This document shows positions 7,765 to 16,979 of a stretch of DNA of 64,000 bases, piece after piece (positions within the stretch are counted from its first letter, which is position 1; every line of letters begins with the position of its first letter). Source of the DNA: Crateriforma spongiae (lineage in GTDB: Bacteria > Planctomycetota > Planctomycetia > Pirellulales > Pirellulaceae); assembly GCF_012290005.1 (NCBI RefSeq), contig NZ_JAAXMS010000011.1, positions 104,103-168,102 of the forward strand, written 5' to 3'. The notes below the pieces were generated by a model. The model did no database searches. It saw only the letters and a program-made list of their open reading frames with translations, and had not been told where the DNA came from. Both the position numbers and the translations under genes were made by a program.

Positions 7765-9104
7765 ACGGCCGCCTTTGCCTTTCGAATTGCCGACTTTGCC
7801 ACACGAAACTTTTGCACCAATGGGATGTGCGATGGACAGACGAATGTGCAACATCCACATTCAAAGCAGTCCATCAGGTGATAATCCGACGCCATTTCGT
7901 CATACCGCTGGACATTGGCCAGTAAACCCATCTGTGACGGGTTTAAGAATAAGGGGCAAGCGTCCACACAATGGCCACAACGAATGCACGGGTATTCGTG
8001 TCGTGAAATCATCGTGTCGGTCTGGTCGTCGACCATCGCGATGACTCCGGTGGAACCCTTGGTAATGGGAATATCCAGGCTGGACGCGGCGTGGCCCATC
8101 ATGGGACCGCCCATCACCACGGTCGATACGTTCGGTTCGGTGCCAACTTTGTCCAAGATGTAACGCAGTGGCGTACCGATCGGGATGCGATAGTTGCCCT
8201 TTCGCTGAACGCCGGGGCCGCCGACGGTGATGACGCGGTCCTGCAAGCCTTGGCCGCTGGGCAACAACGCACCGATCTGCGCCGTCGTGCCGACATTGAT
8301 ACAGACCGCCCCGACATCGATCGGAAGACCGCCGGAGGGGACCTTGCGACCCAAAATGGCCGTGATCAGCATCTTTTCGGCGCCCTGGGGGTACTTTACA
8401 GGCAGGACTTCGACGCTGATCGGCTGACCGGGCAGGATTGCCTTCCGCATCACTTCAGCGGCATCACGTTTGTTGTCTTCCACCGCGATGATGGCTCGCG
8501 GCGCACCGGTCGCTTTCATGACGTAGGGAATGCCACGCATGATGTCGTCGGCGTGTTCCAGCATCACGCGGTGGTCGGTGGTCAAGTACGGTTCGCATTC
8601 CGCACCATTGACGATCACCAAATCCGCTTGTTTGTCGTCGGGGACTTTCAGTTTGACGTGCGTGGGAAACGCCGCGCCGCCCAGACCGACGATGCCGGCC
8701 TGTTGAATTGCGGCGATGATTTCGTCCTTTGATGCCGTTTCAGCATCGCACGGATTCCCGCCCGGCATCTCTTGGGTCGATGCCGGGAAAGGTTCCAGAA
8801 AGAACGCAGGCATCATCTTGCCGTTGATGGCCGGTGAACGCGCGATCTTGCGAATCACGCCGGTTGCCGGCGCGTGGATCGCCACCGACATGAACCCATC
8901 CGGTTGGGCGATGCACTGTCCGCGAGTGACTTCGGCGCCTTCGCCAACGATCGGAACCGCCGGTTTGCCAAGGTGTTGGCTGAGCGGAACGATCAGCAGC
9001 GACGCGAAATCAAACTGACGAATCGCCAGATCCTTTGTATCCGCCTTGAATTCCGGCGGATGGATACCGTGGGCGAACGTCTTGGTTCCCAGTAAGTGCC
9101 TCAT
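7761..9104 (-). CDS. rnfC: Ion-translocating oxidoreductase subunit RnfC (NADH/FMN, 2x[4Fe-4S])
   Basis: This 447-residue peripheral subunit receives or donates electrons at NAD(H). It has an N-terminal RnfC barrel-sandwich domain, a NuoF-like nucleotide/FMN region with GLGGAAFPTHVKL (140-152) and NGAECEPYLTTDHRV, an SLBB-type segment, and two C-terminal 4Fe-4S motifs, CIRCGHCVDACP (373-384) and CFECGCCTFVCP (413-424). It is close to the E. coli RsxC core but lacks the long Ala/Lys-rich C-terminal extension of RsxC; it ends with a short Lys/Ala tail. Ten bases separate it from the upstream oxidoreductase stop, so it is cotranscribed. Confidence 0.95.
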   Translation of the reverse strand: MRHLLGTKTFAHGIHPPEFKADTKDLAIRQFDFASLLIVPLSQHLGKPAVPIVGEGAEVTRGQCIAQPDGFMSVAIHAPATGVIRKIARSPAINGKMMPAFFLEPFPASTQEMPGGNPCDAETASKDEIIAAIQQAGIVGLGGAAFPTHVKLKVPDDKQADLVIVNGAECEPYLTTDHRVMLEHADDIMRGIPYVMKATGAPRAIIAVEDNKRDAAEVMRKAILPGQPISVEVLPVKYPQGAEKMLITAILGRKVPSGGLPIDVGAVCINVGTTAQIGALLPSGQGLQDRVITVGGPGVQRKGNYRIPIGTPLRYILDKVGTEPNVSTVVMGGPMMGHAASSLDIPITKGSTGVIAMVDDQTDTMISRHEYPCIRCGHCVDACPLFLNPSQMGLLANVQRYDEMASDYHLMDCFECGCCTFVCPSHIPLVQKFRVAKSAIRKAKAAV

Positions 9105-9114
9105 GCGACCGTTC

Positions 9115-12100
9115 TCATCCGTTGTACTTCTCGCCGCGAGCGATCCATTTATCGATGTCCTTTTCCGACCGATCCTTGGGCAATCCGGGATGAATCACCT
9201 GGGCGGTACAACGCTCGGCCGCTTTGACCAAGTCGCGGTACGGTCCGCCTTGCGGGTTTTTGATCACCGCCTTCTTTTGGTCGTTGTAGACAAAGATGTC
9301 CGGGTTCAAGTTGACGCATTCGTCACAGGCGGTGCACTGGGCACTGTCGATCCACGGGGCCATGTAGGATCCCGAACCGTTGGATTCGGCGGCCGATCCA
9401 TTGCTTTCCGCTTTCGTCGGTGCAGCAGCGGTCGGCGTTGCGGACGGAACGTCGATGGCGGGGGCGGCAGCCGAAGCGTCGCCACTGATCAGCTGCAAAA
9501 TGCCTTGTGCCAATCGGCCGGACACCTCTTGTCGAACCTCCGCTTCGATCGCGGTTCGATCGATCACCGATTCGCCGACGCGGGCGATCGATTTCAGCAT
9601 GGCCCAGAAATCACGGCGATCTTCGCATGATCCGACGATGGGTTGGGCGACCAGCAAACGCATCAAATTGCCTTCGCGGTCGACGCTCCAGATGTAGGGG
9701 AACATGCCCTCGCGATCGTCGGCGTCCAGTTCCAAATAGTCGGCCAACAGAATCATATTGTCGTTCCACGTTTCCGGTGGAGCGACGCGATAGTGTTTTC
9801 GGAACCGGATCTCGGTCGCCGCAAAATCGGCGAAAGTCATCGGCAATTCCATCGACTTGCTGCGACCGTTTTCGTGGTACTTCAGCGTGTACGTCGGCCA
9901 GGTTTGCTTGATCGACGGGTTGCCTTCCAGGTCGAAGCATTCTTCTGGTGTGACGCCTTGGTCAGGGTCGTACTTGAAGATGGGATAGGCACGTGATTCC
10001 ACCGCCATCTTGGCTTGATGCGCACTCATGTCGTCGCCGATGCCATGTTCGGGCTGGCACGGCGTGTACAAGTTGAACAGGGCCGGACGGCGTGTCTTCA
10101 GGCCTTCGATGAAGCCTTCGATCATGTGGTTCGGATTGGCCACGCTGCTTTGCAAGACGTACGCGGTGCGGTGGGCCATACCGATCAAGCCGATTTCCTT
10201 GCGAATTTCTGACTTGCCTTGGGTGGCTTTTCCGAACTGAGCCATATCGGAAATTTGGCCCATGAACCCGGACGTACAGGCTTGTCCGCCGGTGTTGGAA
10301 TACACTTGGGTGTCCAGCACCAAGACCTTAATCGGCTTACCCGACATCAAAGCACGCGACAGGTTTTGGAAACCGATGTCGTACATCGCACCGTCGCCGC
10401 CGACGGAGACCACCGGTGGGCACAGTTGCCATTCTTCGTCGGTGAAGGCTTCCCAGTTGAAGTAGGTCAGCGTGGACGGATCGATCGGCTTGCCGGCCAA
10501 TTCGGCTTCCGCCATGCGGATCGTCTTGAAGCCGTCGGCCATCTTGGCCATGTGTCCTTCGAAGATACCCATCGAGATCGATGCGGCGTCTTGGAACAAG
10601 TGATTGGCCCACGGGAACGGATAGGGATTGTACGGATAGGTGCTTCCCCAAACCGACGAACATCCGGTGGCATTCAACATGCCCGCGTTGGATCGTCCGC
10701 GTCCGGTGACGCCCTCGGTGTACTTCCACTTCAGTTCTTTCAAATCGCCGATCAGCTTGGTGACCTGGCGTAGCCAATCTTGGTCGATCGGATCGCCGCC
10801 GCGTTGCTTTTCCACTTGTTGGGCGATGCCGGCCAGCGTCAGATCGCCGCCGCTGATGTCGTCGATGATCTGGGCAAAGGAATCGGTGTTCCCCAGATCG
10901 ATCTCGCTGACCAGTTTCTCTTTGATTCGCGCTTGCAGTGCTGAAACCAGTTCGTCCAGCTTCTGCATGTGTTTCTTGACGCGTGGTTGCATCAGGGCTT
11001 CGACCGTGGCCGTGAAGATGTGCACGACACTCTTTTCGCCACAACCCAGGCAGGCACCGTCGCCGCTGGCCAAGGCCATGTAGTTACCCTTGTCCAACAG
11101 GATCGTTTCCAACGCACCGACGCCTTCTTCGATGTCATCGACGCGGACGTACTTCTGCGGCGTGTTGGGCAATGCTTCCCACAGATCCCAGTTGTCACGC
11201 AGCGTCTGGATGGATTCTTCCGTTTGCGGGACGGATACCAAAGCGTTGTCGTCACAGACCTCCACGCACTCCATACAGCCTTTGCATGTGTACGGGTTCA
11301 CGGTGATGCTTAGCAAACCGCCTTCGCCCTGCGCTTCCTTTTCCTTCATCGTGAAGTACGGCCGTGAAAGGGCGAACTGGAATTCGCCCAGTTCGTCGCG
11401 GAACATTTGCAGTTCTCGCTTCAAGCCTTCGCGTTGCTCGCCGTCCAGCTTGCTGTCGCGGATCGTCTTTCCGATCGCTTCGTCCAACATTCCGGTGACG
11501 TTGTCGCTTTCTTCCGCTTCGGCAAAGATCGAACGCAGGTTCTGTTCAACCACGCGGACCGCGCCGCCCAGGTGTTGCAGATCGTTTCCGTGCTGGCGGA
11601 CCCGAGCGACGATCGTGTCGAACACTTGGGTGACTTCGTTGACCAACCCGGGAATCGCCGAATCGGGACACACCGTGTAACAGCGACCGCACGCGGTGCA
11701 GTTTTCCGCGACCCATTGCGGGTGGTGAAATCGAATGCCCGTCATGTCGCGGAACATCGACGTCAAGGCTGGCATCGTGCCCAGACCGGCGAACGGATCG
11801 GCGATGCCGTCGTTGCCTTGTCCGCGGGCATAAAAGTTGCCGGTTTCTTCCCAAAAGCGATGGATGTCCGTCAGCGGTTGACGTCCCTTGGGTTCTTTAC
11901 GCAACACGATCGGCAATGCCGGTTCGCGTTTGGCGCCGTTGGCATCGCCGTTGACGTCGACATCGCCATGCGGAACCGCTTTGACTTCGACAAAGCCACG
12001 TTTGACGACGCGAATGTTCTCGTTGACGATCCGCGCACCTTTGGCACCGAATTTCTTTTCGATTTGTGCTTCGATCGCTTCCAGCATTTGTTCTTCGGAC

Positions 12101-14067
12101 AGCCCGGCGCCTTGGCCGACACCGCTGGCGGCAAAGAATGCGCCTTGGAATGCGTTGCCTTGCATCCGCAACTGCAGGTCCGGATCACTCGCCTCTTCGC
12201 GGGCAATCTTGAAGGCGTCCAAGTAATAAAGCTGGATGTCCTTGTCGACGATGATACGGCGGTAAGGTTCCGGAATGCTTTTCCAGACCGCGTCGGTTGA
12301 CGTCTTGTCCGATTGGATGATGAAGACACCGCCTTCCTTCAAACCAGCCAGCGCGTTGGTGTGTCCGAACACGTTCGGATCGGGTGACAGAACACAATCG
12401 ACATAGAAGTATTCGCTGTTGACGCGAATCGGTTCCGGTGCGGCCGACAGGAAAAACGTCGTTGGCTGACCCTTCTTTTCCGAACCGTATTTCGGGTTCG
12501 CTTTGATGTGGTATCCCAGCAATTCGAACAATGTCAGGGCCAGGTTTTTGCCCGTCGTGATCGCCCCCCAACCGCCGACGCTGTGCATCCGCACGGTGAC
12601 GGCACCCTTGGGCATCAGATTGGGATTTTCCGAGCCGCGGATCGCCAGATTGCCGATTTCTGGATACGCATCCAAGATGGCTTCCTGGTGAATCCGTTGC
12701 TTCGGGCTGACCGGATTTTCGCGCAAGAAGTCGATCGAAAGATAGAAAAACTTTCGTCGAGCGCCGTTGTCGATCATGTTCTCGACGGCGCCGATGATGC
12801 CTTCGGGTTGCAAGTCGCGGCTGCCCATTCCGAAGGAGCCGGAATACAGGGGCGGGGCATCGTTCATGTGCTGGTATGACGCGCATTGCGGGAACGGCGG
12901 CCGGTCGGGTTCGCGACCATTTTCCATGCAACGGCTGATCGTCGATCGGACTTCCCGCATGATGGGCAAGTCGACCGCCAGGGGTTGGTCAAGACGTTCA
13001 AGGATTGTGACGCCTTTGCGCCCCTTCAAGATCTTGCCGACCAAATCCGTTGGGAACGGGCGGAACATCAACAGGTTGACCACGCCGACCCGAATGCCGC
13101 GGGTTTCGCGTAGATAATCCGCGACCACTTCCGCCGTGGGGATCATGCTGCCTTGGCCCATGATCAGGTATTCGGCGTCTTCGGCGCGATAAGTTGTCAC
13201 GCGTTCGTACAGCCGTCCCGTCAGATTGTAAAACTCTTTGAACGCACGTTCGGACAGATCGCGAATGTGATCAAAGAAGTAGGGACGCTGGGCCGCGACG
13301 CTTTGCATGTACGCGTCTTGGTTTTGCACCGTGCCCGACATGACCGGATTGTCCACGTCCCACAATTCGGGGATACGACGACGCGTTTCCCCGTAAATGA
13401 TCCGCTGGGCGGCGGTGGGGGTTTGAATGATGTCTTCGGGAAGCCCCAGGTATTCCGCGATCAAGGCACGTTCGGGCACTTTGATCGATTCAATCAAGTG
13501 CGTCGTCAGGAAACCGTCTTGAGCGATCGCACCGGGGGTCAGCGACAGTTCCGCGATCCGGTGGCTGATGATGTTCAGGTCGGCCGCGGATTGTCCGTCC
13601 TTGGCGAACAACTGAAAGAAACCCGTGTCGTCCATGCAGTGATAGTCGTCGTGCCCGGCATGCACGTTCAGCGTTGACTTGGTCATCGCGCGGGCCCCAA
13701 CGTTCAACACATAGGTCAAACGTTTTCCGACCGCGGCGTACAGCGATTCGTGCATGTACGCGATACCTTGGCCGGACGAAAAATTGCTGCTCCGCAATCC
13801 CGTCATCGACAAACCGGCGGTCACGGCAGCGGCCGCATGTTCGCCTTCGGGTTCGATGAATATCAGCGGACGGCCGGCGATGTTGATATAGCCTTTCGCA
13901 GCGTTTTCGGCCCAGGCTTCACCCATCTGAGTCGACGGCGTGATCGGATACGCGCCCGCGGCATCGGTGCTTTCACGTTCGCACATCGAGACCGCCGTGT
14001 TGCCGTCCATTGCGACGCGGATGCCGGGGTATTTGACGGTGCCGGCTTGGTTCTTTTGATCAGACAT
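9115..14067 (-). CDS. nifJ: Expanded pyruvate:ferredoxin (flavodoxin) oxidoreductase with extra C-terminal ferredoxin domain
   Basis: This 1650-residue single-chain 2-oxoacid oxidoreductase decarboxylates pyruvate with CoA and reduces ferredoxin. It starts with the TPP pyrimidine-binding domain (YPITPSTQMGEAWAENAAKG, EPEGEHAAAA). Then come the transketolase-like domain II, the gamma domain (GGWGAITTGKNLA), ferredoxin motifs CTACGRCYTVCP and CKGCMECVEVC, and the TPP diphosphate domain (CLGCGEKS, NATGCSSVWGS, GGDGAMYDIGFQN). Family members are about 1170-1200 residues. The surplus lies in a Gln/Glu-rich coil between the two Fe-S motifs, a helical insert between CLGCGE and NATGCSS, and a C-terminal extension ending in one more ferredoxin domain (CTACDECVNLNPDIF plus a distal Cys, about residue 1575 on). 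AAGG precedes the ATG. It sits inside the rnf operon between rnfB and rnfC, so its reduced ferredoxin probably feeds Rnf directly. Confidence 0.93.
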   Translation of the reverse strand: MSDQKNQAGTVKYPGIRVAMDGNTAVSMCERESTDAAGAYPITPSTQMGEAWAENAAKGYINIAGRPLIFIEPEGEHAAAAVTAGLSMTGLRSSNFSSGQGIAYMHESLYAAVGKRLTYVLNVGARAMTKSTLNVHAGHDDYHCMDDTGFFQLFAKDGQSAADLNIISHRIAELSLTPGAIAQDGFLTTHLIESIKVPERALIAEYLGLPEDIIQTPTAAQRIIYGETRRRIPELWDVDNPVMSGTVQNQDAYMQSVAAQRPYFFDHIRDLSERAFKEFYNLTGRLYERVTTYRAEDAEYLIMGQGSMIPTAEVVADYLRETRGIRVGVVNLLMFRPFPTDLVGKILKGRKGVTILERLDQPLAVDLPIMREVRSTISRCMENGREPDRPPFPQCASYQHMNDAPPLYSGSFGMGSRDLQPEGIIGAVENMIDNGARRKFFYLSIDFLRENPVSPKQRIHQEAILDAYPEIGNLAIRGSENPNLMPKGAVTVRMHSVGGWGAITTGKNLALTLFELLGYHIKANPKYGSEKKGQPTTFFLSAAPEPIRVNSEYFYVDCVLSPDPNVFGHTNALAGLKEGGVFIIQSDKTSTDAVWKSIPEPYRRIIVDKDIQLYYLDAFKIAREEASDPDLQLRMQGNAFQGAFFAASGVGQGAGLSEEQMLEAIEAQIEKKFGAKGARIVNENIRVVKRGFVEVKAVPHGDVDVNGDANGAKREPALPIVLRKEPKGRQPLTDIHRFWEETGNFYARGQGNDGIADPFAGLGTMPALTSMFRDMTGIRFHHPQWVAENCTACGRCYTVCPDSAIPGLVNEVTQVFDTIVARVRQHGNDLQHLGGAVRVVEQNLRSIFAEAEESDNVTGMLDEAIGKTIRDSKLDGEQREGLKRELQMFRDELGEFQFALSRPYFTMKEKEAQGEGGLLSITVNPYTCKGCMECVEVCDDNALVSVPQTEESIQTLRDNWDLWEALPNTPQKYVRVDDIEEGVGALETILLDKGNYMALASGDGACLGCGEKSVVHIFTATVEALMQPRVKKHMQKLDELVSALQARIKEKLVSEIDLGNTDSFAQIIDDISGGDLTLAGIAQQVEKQRGGDPIDQDWLRQVTKLIGDLKELKWKYTEGVTGRGRSNAGMLNATGCSSVWGSTYPYNPYPFPWANHLFQDAASISMGIFEGHMAKMADGFKTIRMAEAELAGKPIDPSTLTYFNWEAFTDEEWQLCPPVVSVGGDGAMYDIGFQNLSRALMSGKPIKVLVLDTQVYSNTGGQACTSGFMGQISDMAQFGKATQGKSEIRKEIGLIGMAHRTAYVLQSSVANPNHMIEGFIEGLKTRRPALFNLYTPCQPEHGIGDDMSAHQAKMAVESRAYPIFKYDPDQGVTPEECFDLEGNPSIKQTWPTYTLKYHENGRSKSMELPMTFADFAATEIRFRKHYRVAPPETWNDNMILLADYLELDADDREGMFPYIWSVDREGNLMRLLVAQPIVGSCEDRRDFWAMLKSIARVGESVIDRTAIEAEVRQEVSGRLAQGILQLISGDASAAAPAIDVPSATPTAAAPTKAESNGSAAESNGSGSYMAPWIDSAQCTACDECVNLNPDIFVYNDQKKAVIKNPQGGPYRDLVKAAERCTAQVIHPGLPKDRSEKDIDKWIARGEKYNG

Positions 14068-14175
14068 GACTGCCTTCGCCGATTCGAAAATTCAAAGGAT
14101 GGGATGAAGTGTGGGAAATGTGGGATGTCGAATGATTGGGAATGGGACCCAAGGAAAAACTACCCGCTGGATGGT
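14068..14175 (-). other. Intergenic spacer between rnfB and nifJ with GTGGGAAATGTGGGATG repeats
   Basis: This is the only sizeable gap in the Rnf operon (108 bases). It holds short degenerate GGGATG/GGGAATG repeats on the plus strand (ATGGGATGAAGTGTGGGAAA, then ATGTGGGATG). Similar words (ACATCCCACATCCCACC) lie just before the double-sulfatase gene at 29530-29549. No hairpin with a T-tract was seen, so I do not propose an internal terminator. Confidence 0.4.
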
Positions 14176-15039
14176 TCAAGTGATTGCATCGTGAATCTCA
14201 CTTTGTCGAATGACTTTCGCGGCGGCGTCCCCTTTGACGATTCCCGCGGTCTCGTCAATCCAAACAATCGCGCCGGTGGGACATCGTTTGGTGGGTGTGG
14301 CGGTCAACGGATTTGCCGATGGTTGAATCACGGGCAAGTTGTCACGCATGACAATTTGACCTTCAGAATCCATCGCACATCGTCCGCATGCGGTGCAGCC
14401 GACTTCGCATTGTTCCATGACTCCGTCGCCTTCGGCCAAAGATGAACAGGCGACCCATAAGCGTTGGGCTTCGACTTGTAAGGAAAACAAATCCTTAGGA
14501 CACGCTTGCACACAATCACCACATGCCGTGCAGGCGTCTTCGTTGACCACCGGCAAGTCGTGTTGATTCATGGTGATCGCGTCGAAGTCGCAGGCGTTGG
14601 CACAATCGGCCAAACCCAGGCAACCCCAGAAGCATGCTTTACCGCCTCCGGCCACCAGTGCCGCAGCGGCACATGATTCCATTCCCTGATAATGCGCTCG
14701 GTCACGTGCCACGTTGTTTCCACCGGCACAGGCAAGTCGCGCGACCCGCCGTTGTTGTGATCCGACGTCCACGCCCAAGAAGGTGGCGATTTTGACATGA
14801 TCGTCGGGTGATCCGACCGTGCATCCGCTGGGCAATGCGTCGCCGGCCACCAAGGCTTCGGCGAAGGCACGACAACCCGGTTTACCACAGGCCCCACAAT
14901 TGCTGTGCGGCAACATGTCCTCCACTTCGTCGATACGGGGATCTTCTTCGACATGAAGAAAACGACCGGCAACGACCAACAACGTGGCCAGCAGGCTGGT
15001 CAAGACGACGATTGCAAGGACCGAGATGACAACGTTCAT
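14176..15039 (-). CDS. rnfB: Ion-translocating oxidoreductase subunit RnfB (ferredoxin entry subunit)
   Basis: A 287-residue protein with one N-terminal membrane helix (about 3-27) and then the RnfB 4Fe-4S motif with Cys48, Cys51, Cys56 and Cys73 (CGACGKPGC). Further cysteine clusters follow: CFWGCLGLADC, CTACGDCVQACP, and CEVGCTACGRC with a distal CPTG. This is the usual RnfB layout: NuoG/Fer4-like domain, then bacterial-ferredoxin repeats. RnfB accepts electrons from reduced ferredoxin. It is the first gene of the operon, and its ATG at 15039 follows a roughly 620-base leader that is rich in secondary structure. Having rnfB first, ahead of nifJ and rnfCDGEA, differs from rsxABCDGE and from rnfCDGEAB. 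Confidence 0.95.
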   Translation of the reverse strand: MNVVISVLAIVVLTSLLATLLVVAGRFLHVEEDPRIDEVEDMLPHSNCGACGKPGCRAFAEALVAGDALPSGCTVGSPDDHVKIATFLGVDVGSQQRRVARLACAGGNNVARDRAHYQGMESCAAAALVAGGGKACFWGCLGLADCANACDFDAITMNQHDLPVVNEDACTACGDCVQACPKDLFSLQVEAQRLWVACSSLAEGDGVMEQCEVGCTACGRCAMDSEGQIVMRDNLPVIQPSANPLTATPTKRCPTGAIVWIDETAGIVKGDAAAKVIRQSEIHDAIT

Positions 15040-15659
15040 TTTGCATCGACTTTGTTCAAGTCACCGGAACGAAAGCTAACCTTCGGTTCCGTTATGACAT
15101 TTTGTCACAGCAGTGTATGGCTGTTGCATTGCGTATTGGAAAAATTCCACTTCGCACTTAAAACAACCAATAATGTGAAAACGGGGTTTTGCTGCACACA
15201 AATGTCGGCGGTATTCCTACCTTGATCGATCCACAATGGGTCGCGTGTTGACCCTGCACATCGCTCATGTGCCATGATGACACGATTGTTCGAACCGTTG
15301 GAAGACCGAAGACGATTTGTCGCGGTCCGACAAGCTGCCTGGTTTATCCAATGTTTGGTTCAGTGCAACAAATGATCGTTAGCAGTCGCAGGCAGTGTGA
15401 TTCGCAATGAGTCGGGAAAAAGCGGGCGTTCCTGACACCACACGTCGTTTCTTGCCCCGTCGACGTGTGGGGTAAAAACCTGTTCGCGGCGATAGCGTGT
15501 CGGATTGTCGCGGCCGGTTTTCATCCGTCTCGAATGAAACCTAGGGCACGCAAGAACAGGTGACGGTGAAACCTTTGCGCCAGCGACAATCCGCCTATCG
15601 GGAAACGCCTGAATGACTATCGGGAAATCGGTGCGACTTGCCTGGCTTTGATTGGATAC
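15040..15659. other. Long intergenic region upstream of the Rnf operon
   Basis: These 620 bases lie upstream of rnfB and downstream of the Gfo/Idh gene (both minus). The half nearest rnfB is relatively AT-rich (for example 15100-15200) and probably holds the operon promoter. The distal half, 15438-15628, carries several exact inverted repeats described as a separate structured element. A smaller hairpin (TTGTCG/CGACAA) sits at 15317-15333. No convincing protein-coding frame was seen. Confidence 0.6.
15438..15628. ncRNA. Candidate structured RNA element with pseudoknot-type pairing
   Basis: Exact complementary arms are visible. CCACACGTCG at 15438-15447 pairs with 15461-15470. CGATAG (15490-15495) plus CGGATTGTCGC (15501-15511) pair with GCGACAATCCG (15583-15593) plus CTATCG (15595-15600). 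ACCTGTTC (15478-15485) pairs with GAACAGGT (15554-15561), which crosses the long helix and so would form a pseudoknot. A small GGTTTTCAT/ATGAAACC hairpin with one bulge lies inside at 15516-15542. CTATCGGGAAA is repeated at 15595 and 15618, offering an alternative partner for CGATAG. The strand is not decided by pairing alone; a minus-strand transcript would be an rnf leader. I do not recognise a known riboswitch core. Confidence 0.45.
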
Positions 15660-16979
15660 TTAAGCGTCGTTCGGGCGGTGTTGAATGGGTTGATCCAGGT
15701 AAGCGTTGGCATCGTCGTCGTTGACGAAGATTTCCTTATCGGGATCCCACTGAAGCGATCGACCGCTGTGGATCGCAATGTGCGCGAGTAACCCCAACGA
15801 TGTGACACGGTGGCCAACCTCCGCAGGCTCAAGCGTTTCGGATCGGTCGCGGACACAATCAATGAAGTCTTGTTTTTCGCTTTTGAAACGAAAGCTCTGG
15901 TCCGTCGGTTTGGGCTTCACAGTCAGCAGCGATTTTGGATGCGCATCAATCTCTCGAAAACCGGCACGCACCCAACCTTCATCACCTTCGATCAACAGGT
16001 AAGGTGATTCGGTGCGGTATTCCCATTGCAGACCGTCGGCGAACCGAAAATCGACTTGGAAATTCAAAAGAACGTTCCAAAAACTTTCGCGATCGGGATA
16101 GGTTCCAGTGCCTTTGATCTCCACCGGACCGGTACGCTCGGTGTCGGTCGCCCACATCGCGCCGTTGCACAGATGTGTGCCCCAGTTGGTGATCATTCCG
16201 TCACAATACAACAAGCGGCGCATCCATCCGGGACGCGAGTAATCTTGGTGCGGATGGACCCCCAGTGTCGTGTAGGGGACCTTCGGGGCCGGTCCCTGCC
16301 ACCGCTGGAAATTCAGTTCTTTGGGGATCGGCATCTCCGGTTGTGGCGGGCAAGGGATATCGGTTTCGGGAACACTGGTGACGACGCGGCGGACTTTGCC
16401 CACGTAGCCGTTGCGAACGAGGGTCGTCGCGCGGTGCGCGGGCATACCGCTGCGGAACTCACTGTCGACACGGAAGATGCGTCCGGTCTGTTTTGCCACA
16501 CGAACCAAATCTTGGCCTTGTCGAATCGTGCGGATGATGGGCTTTTCCAAAGCGACATCCTTGCCGGCCCGCATGGCATCGATCGCCATTTCCGCGTGCC
16601 AATGATCCGGCGTCGCAATGCAGACCGCGTCGATGTCGTCTCGCGCCAACAGGTCTTGATAGTCTTCGTATTGATCGACTTGGGCGAACGTGCCTTTGGC
16701 TTTGCCGCTGTCGTATTGCGATTTGATCTGAGGGATGGCATTGGCCAATCGCCACCGGTCGACATCACAAACGGCGACCGCCTGCACGCCCCTTGTGCGT
16801 ACAAACAGTGGAATGTTTTTGAAATAGGTTTGGCGACCACAACCGATGAAGCCCATGGTCACGCGTTCGCTGGGCGGGATCGCGCCATCGCGGCCGAGCG
16901 CGGTTGCGGGGATGAAGGTGGGTGCGGCGAAAGCGGCTGCGGTTTTCAATAAACCACGGCGTGTCACTGCGGTTGTCAT
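15660..16979 (-). CDS. TAT-exported Gfo/Idh/MocA family NAD(P) oxidoreductase
   Basis: This 439-residue protein belongs to the large planctomycete group of secreted Gfo/Idh/MocA sugar (inositol, glucose-fructose) oxidoreductases. It opens with a twin-arginine signal (TRRGLLKTAAAFAAP, residues 6-20), then the Rossmann loop GFIGCGRQ (43-50), CDVDRWR after the second strand, and the EKP motif with Lys146. The C-terminal half is the usual beta-sheet substrate domain, ending with WDPDKEIFVNDDDANAYL. The start ATG at 16979 has AAGGA upstream; longer frames add a non-signal-like N-terminus. The substrate cannot be told from sequence. It lies alone, 227 bases downstream of the S9 peptidase in the same direction. 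Confidence 0.88.
   Translation of the reverse strand: MTTAVTRRGLLKTAAAFAAPTFIPATALGRDGAIPPSERVTMGFIGCGRQTYFKNIPLFVRTRGVQAVAVCDVDRWRLANAIPQIKSQYDSGKAKGTFAQVDQYEDYQDLLARDDIDAVCIATPDHWHAEMAIDAMRAGKDVALEKPIIRTIRQGQDLVRVAKQTGRIFRVDSEFRSGMPAHRATTLVRNGYVGKVRRVVTSVPETDIPCPPQPEMPIPKELNFQRWQGPAPKVPYTTLGVHPHQDYSRPGWMRRLLYCDGMITNWGTHLCNGAMWATDTERTGPVEIKGTGTYPDRESFWNVLLNFQVDFRFADGLQWEYRTESPYLLIEGDEGWVRAGFREIDAHPKSLLTVKPKPTDQSFRFKSEKQDFIDCVRDRSETLEPAEVGHRVTSLGLLAHIAIHSGRSLQWDPDKEIFVNDDDANAYLDQPIQHRPNDA

Noticed and set aside
15483..15600. Cobalamin or other known riboswitch at the rnf leader
   Set aside because: GGTGAAACC is superficially similar, but the conserved B12-box and adjacent core elements are absent.
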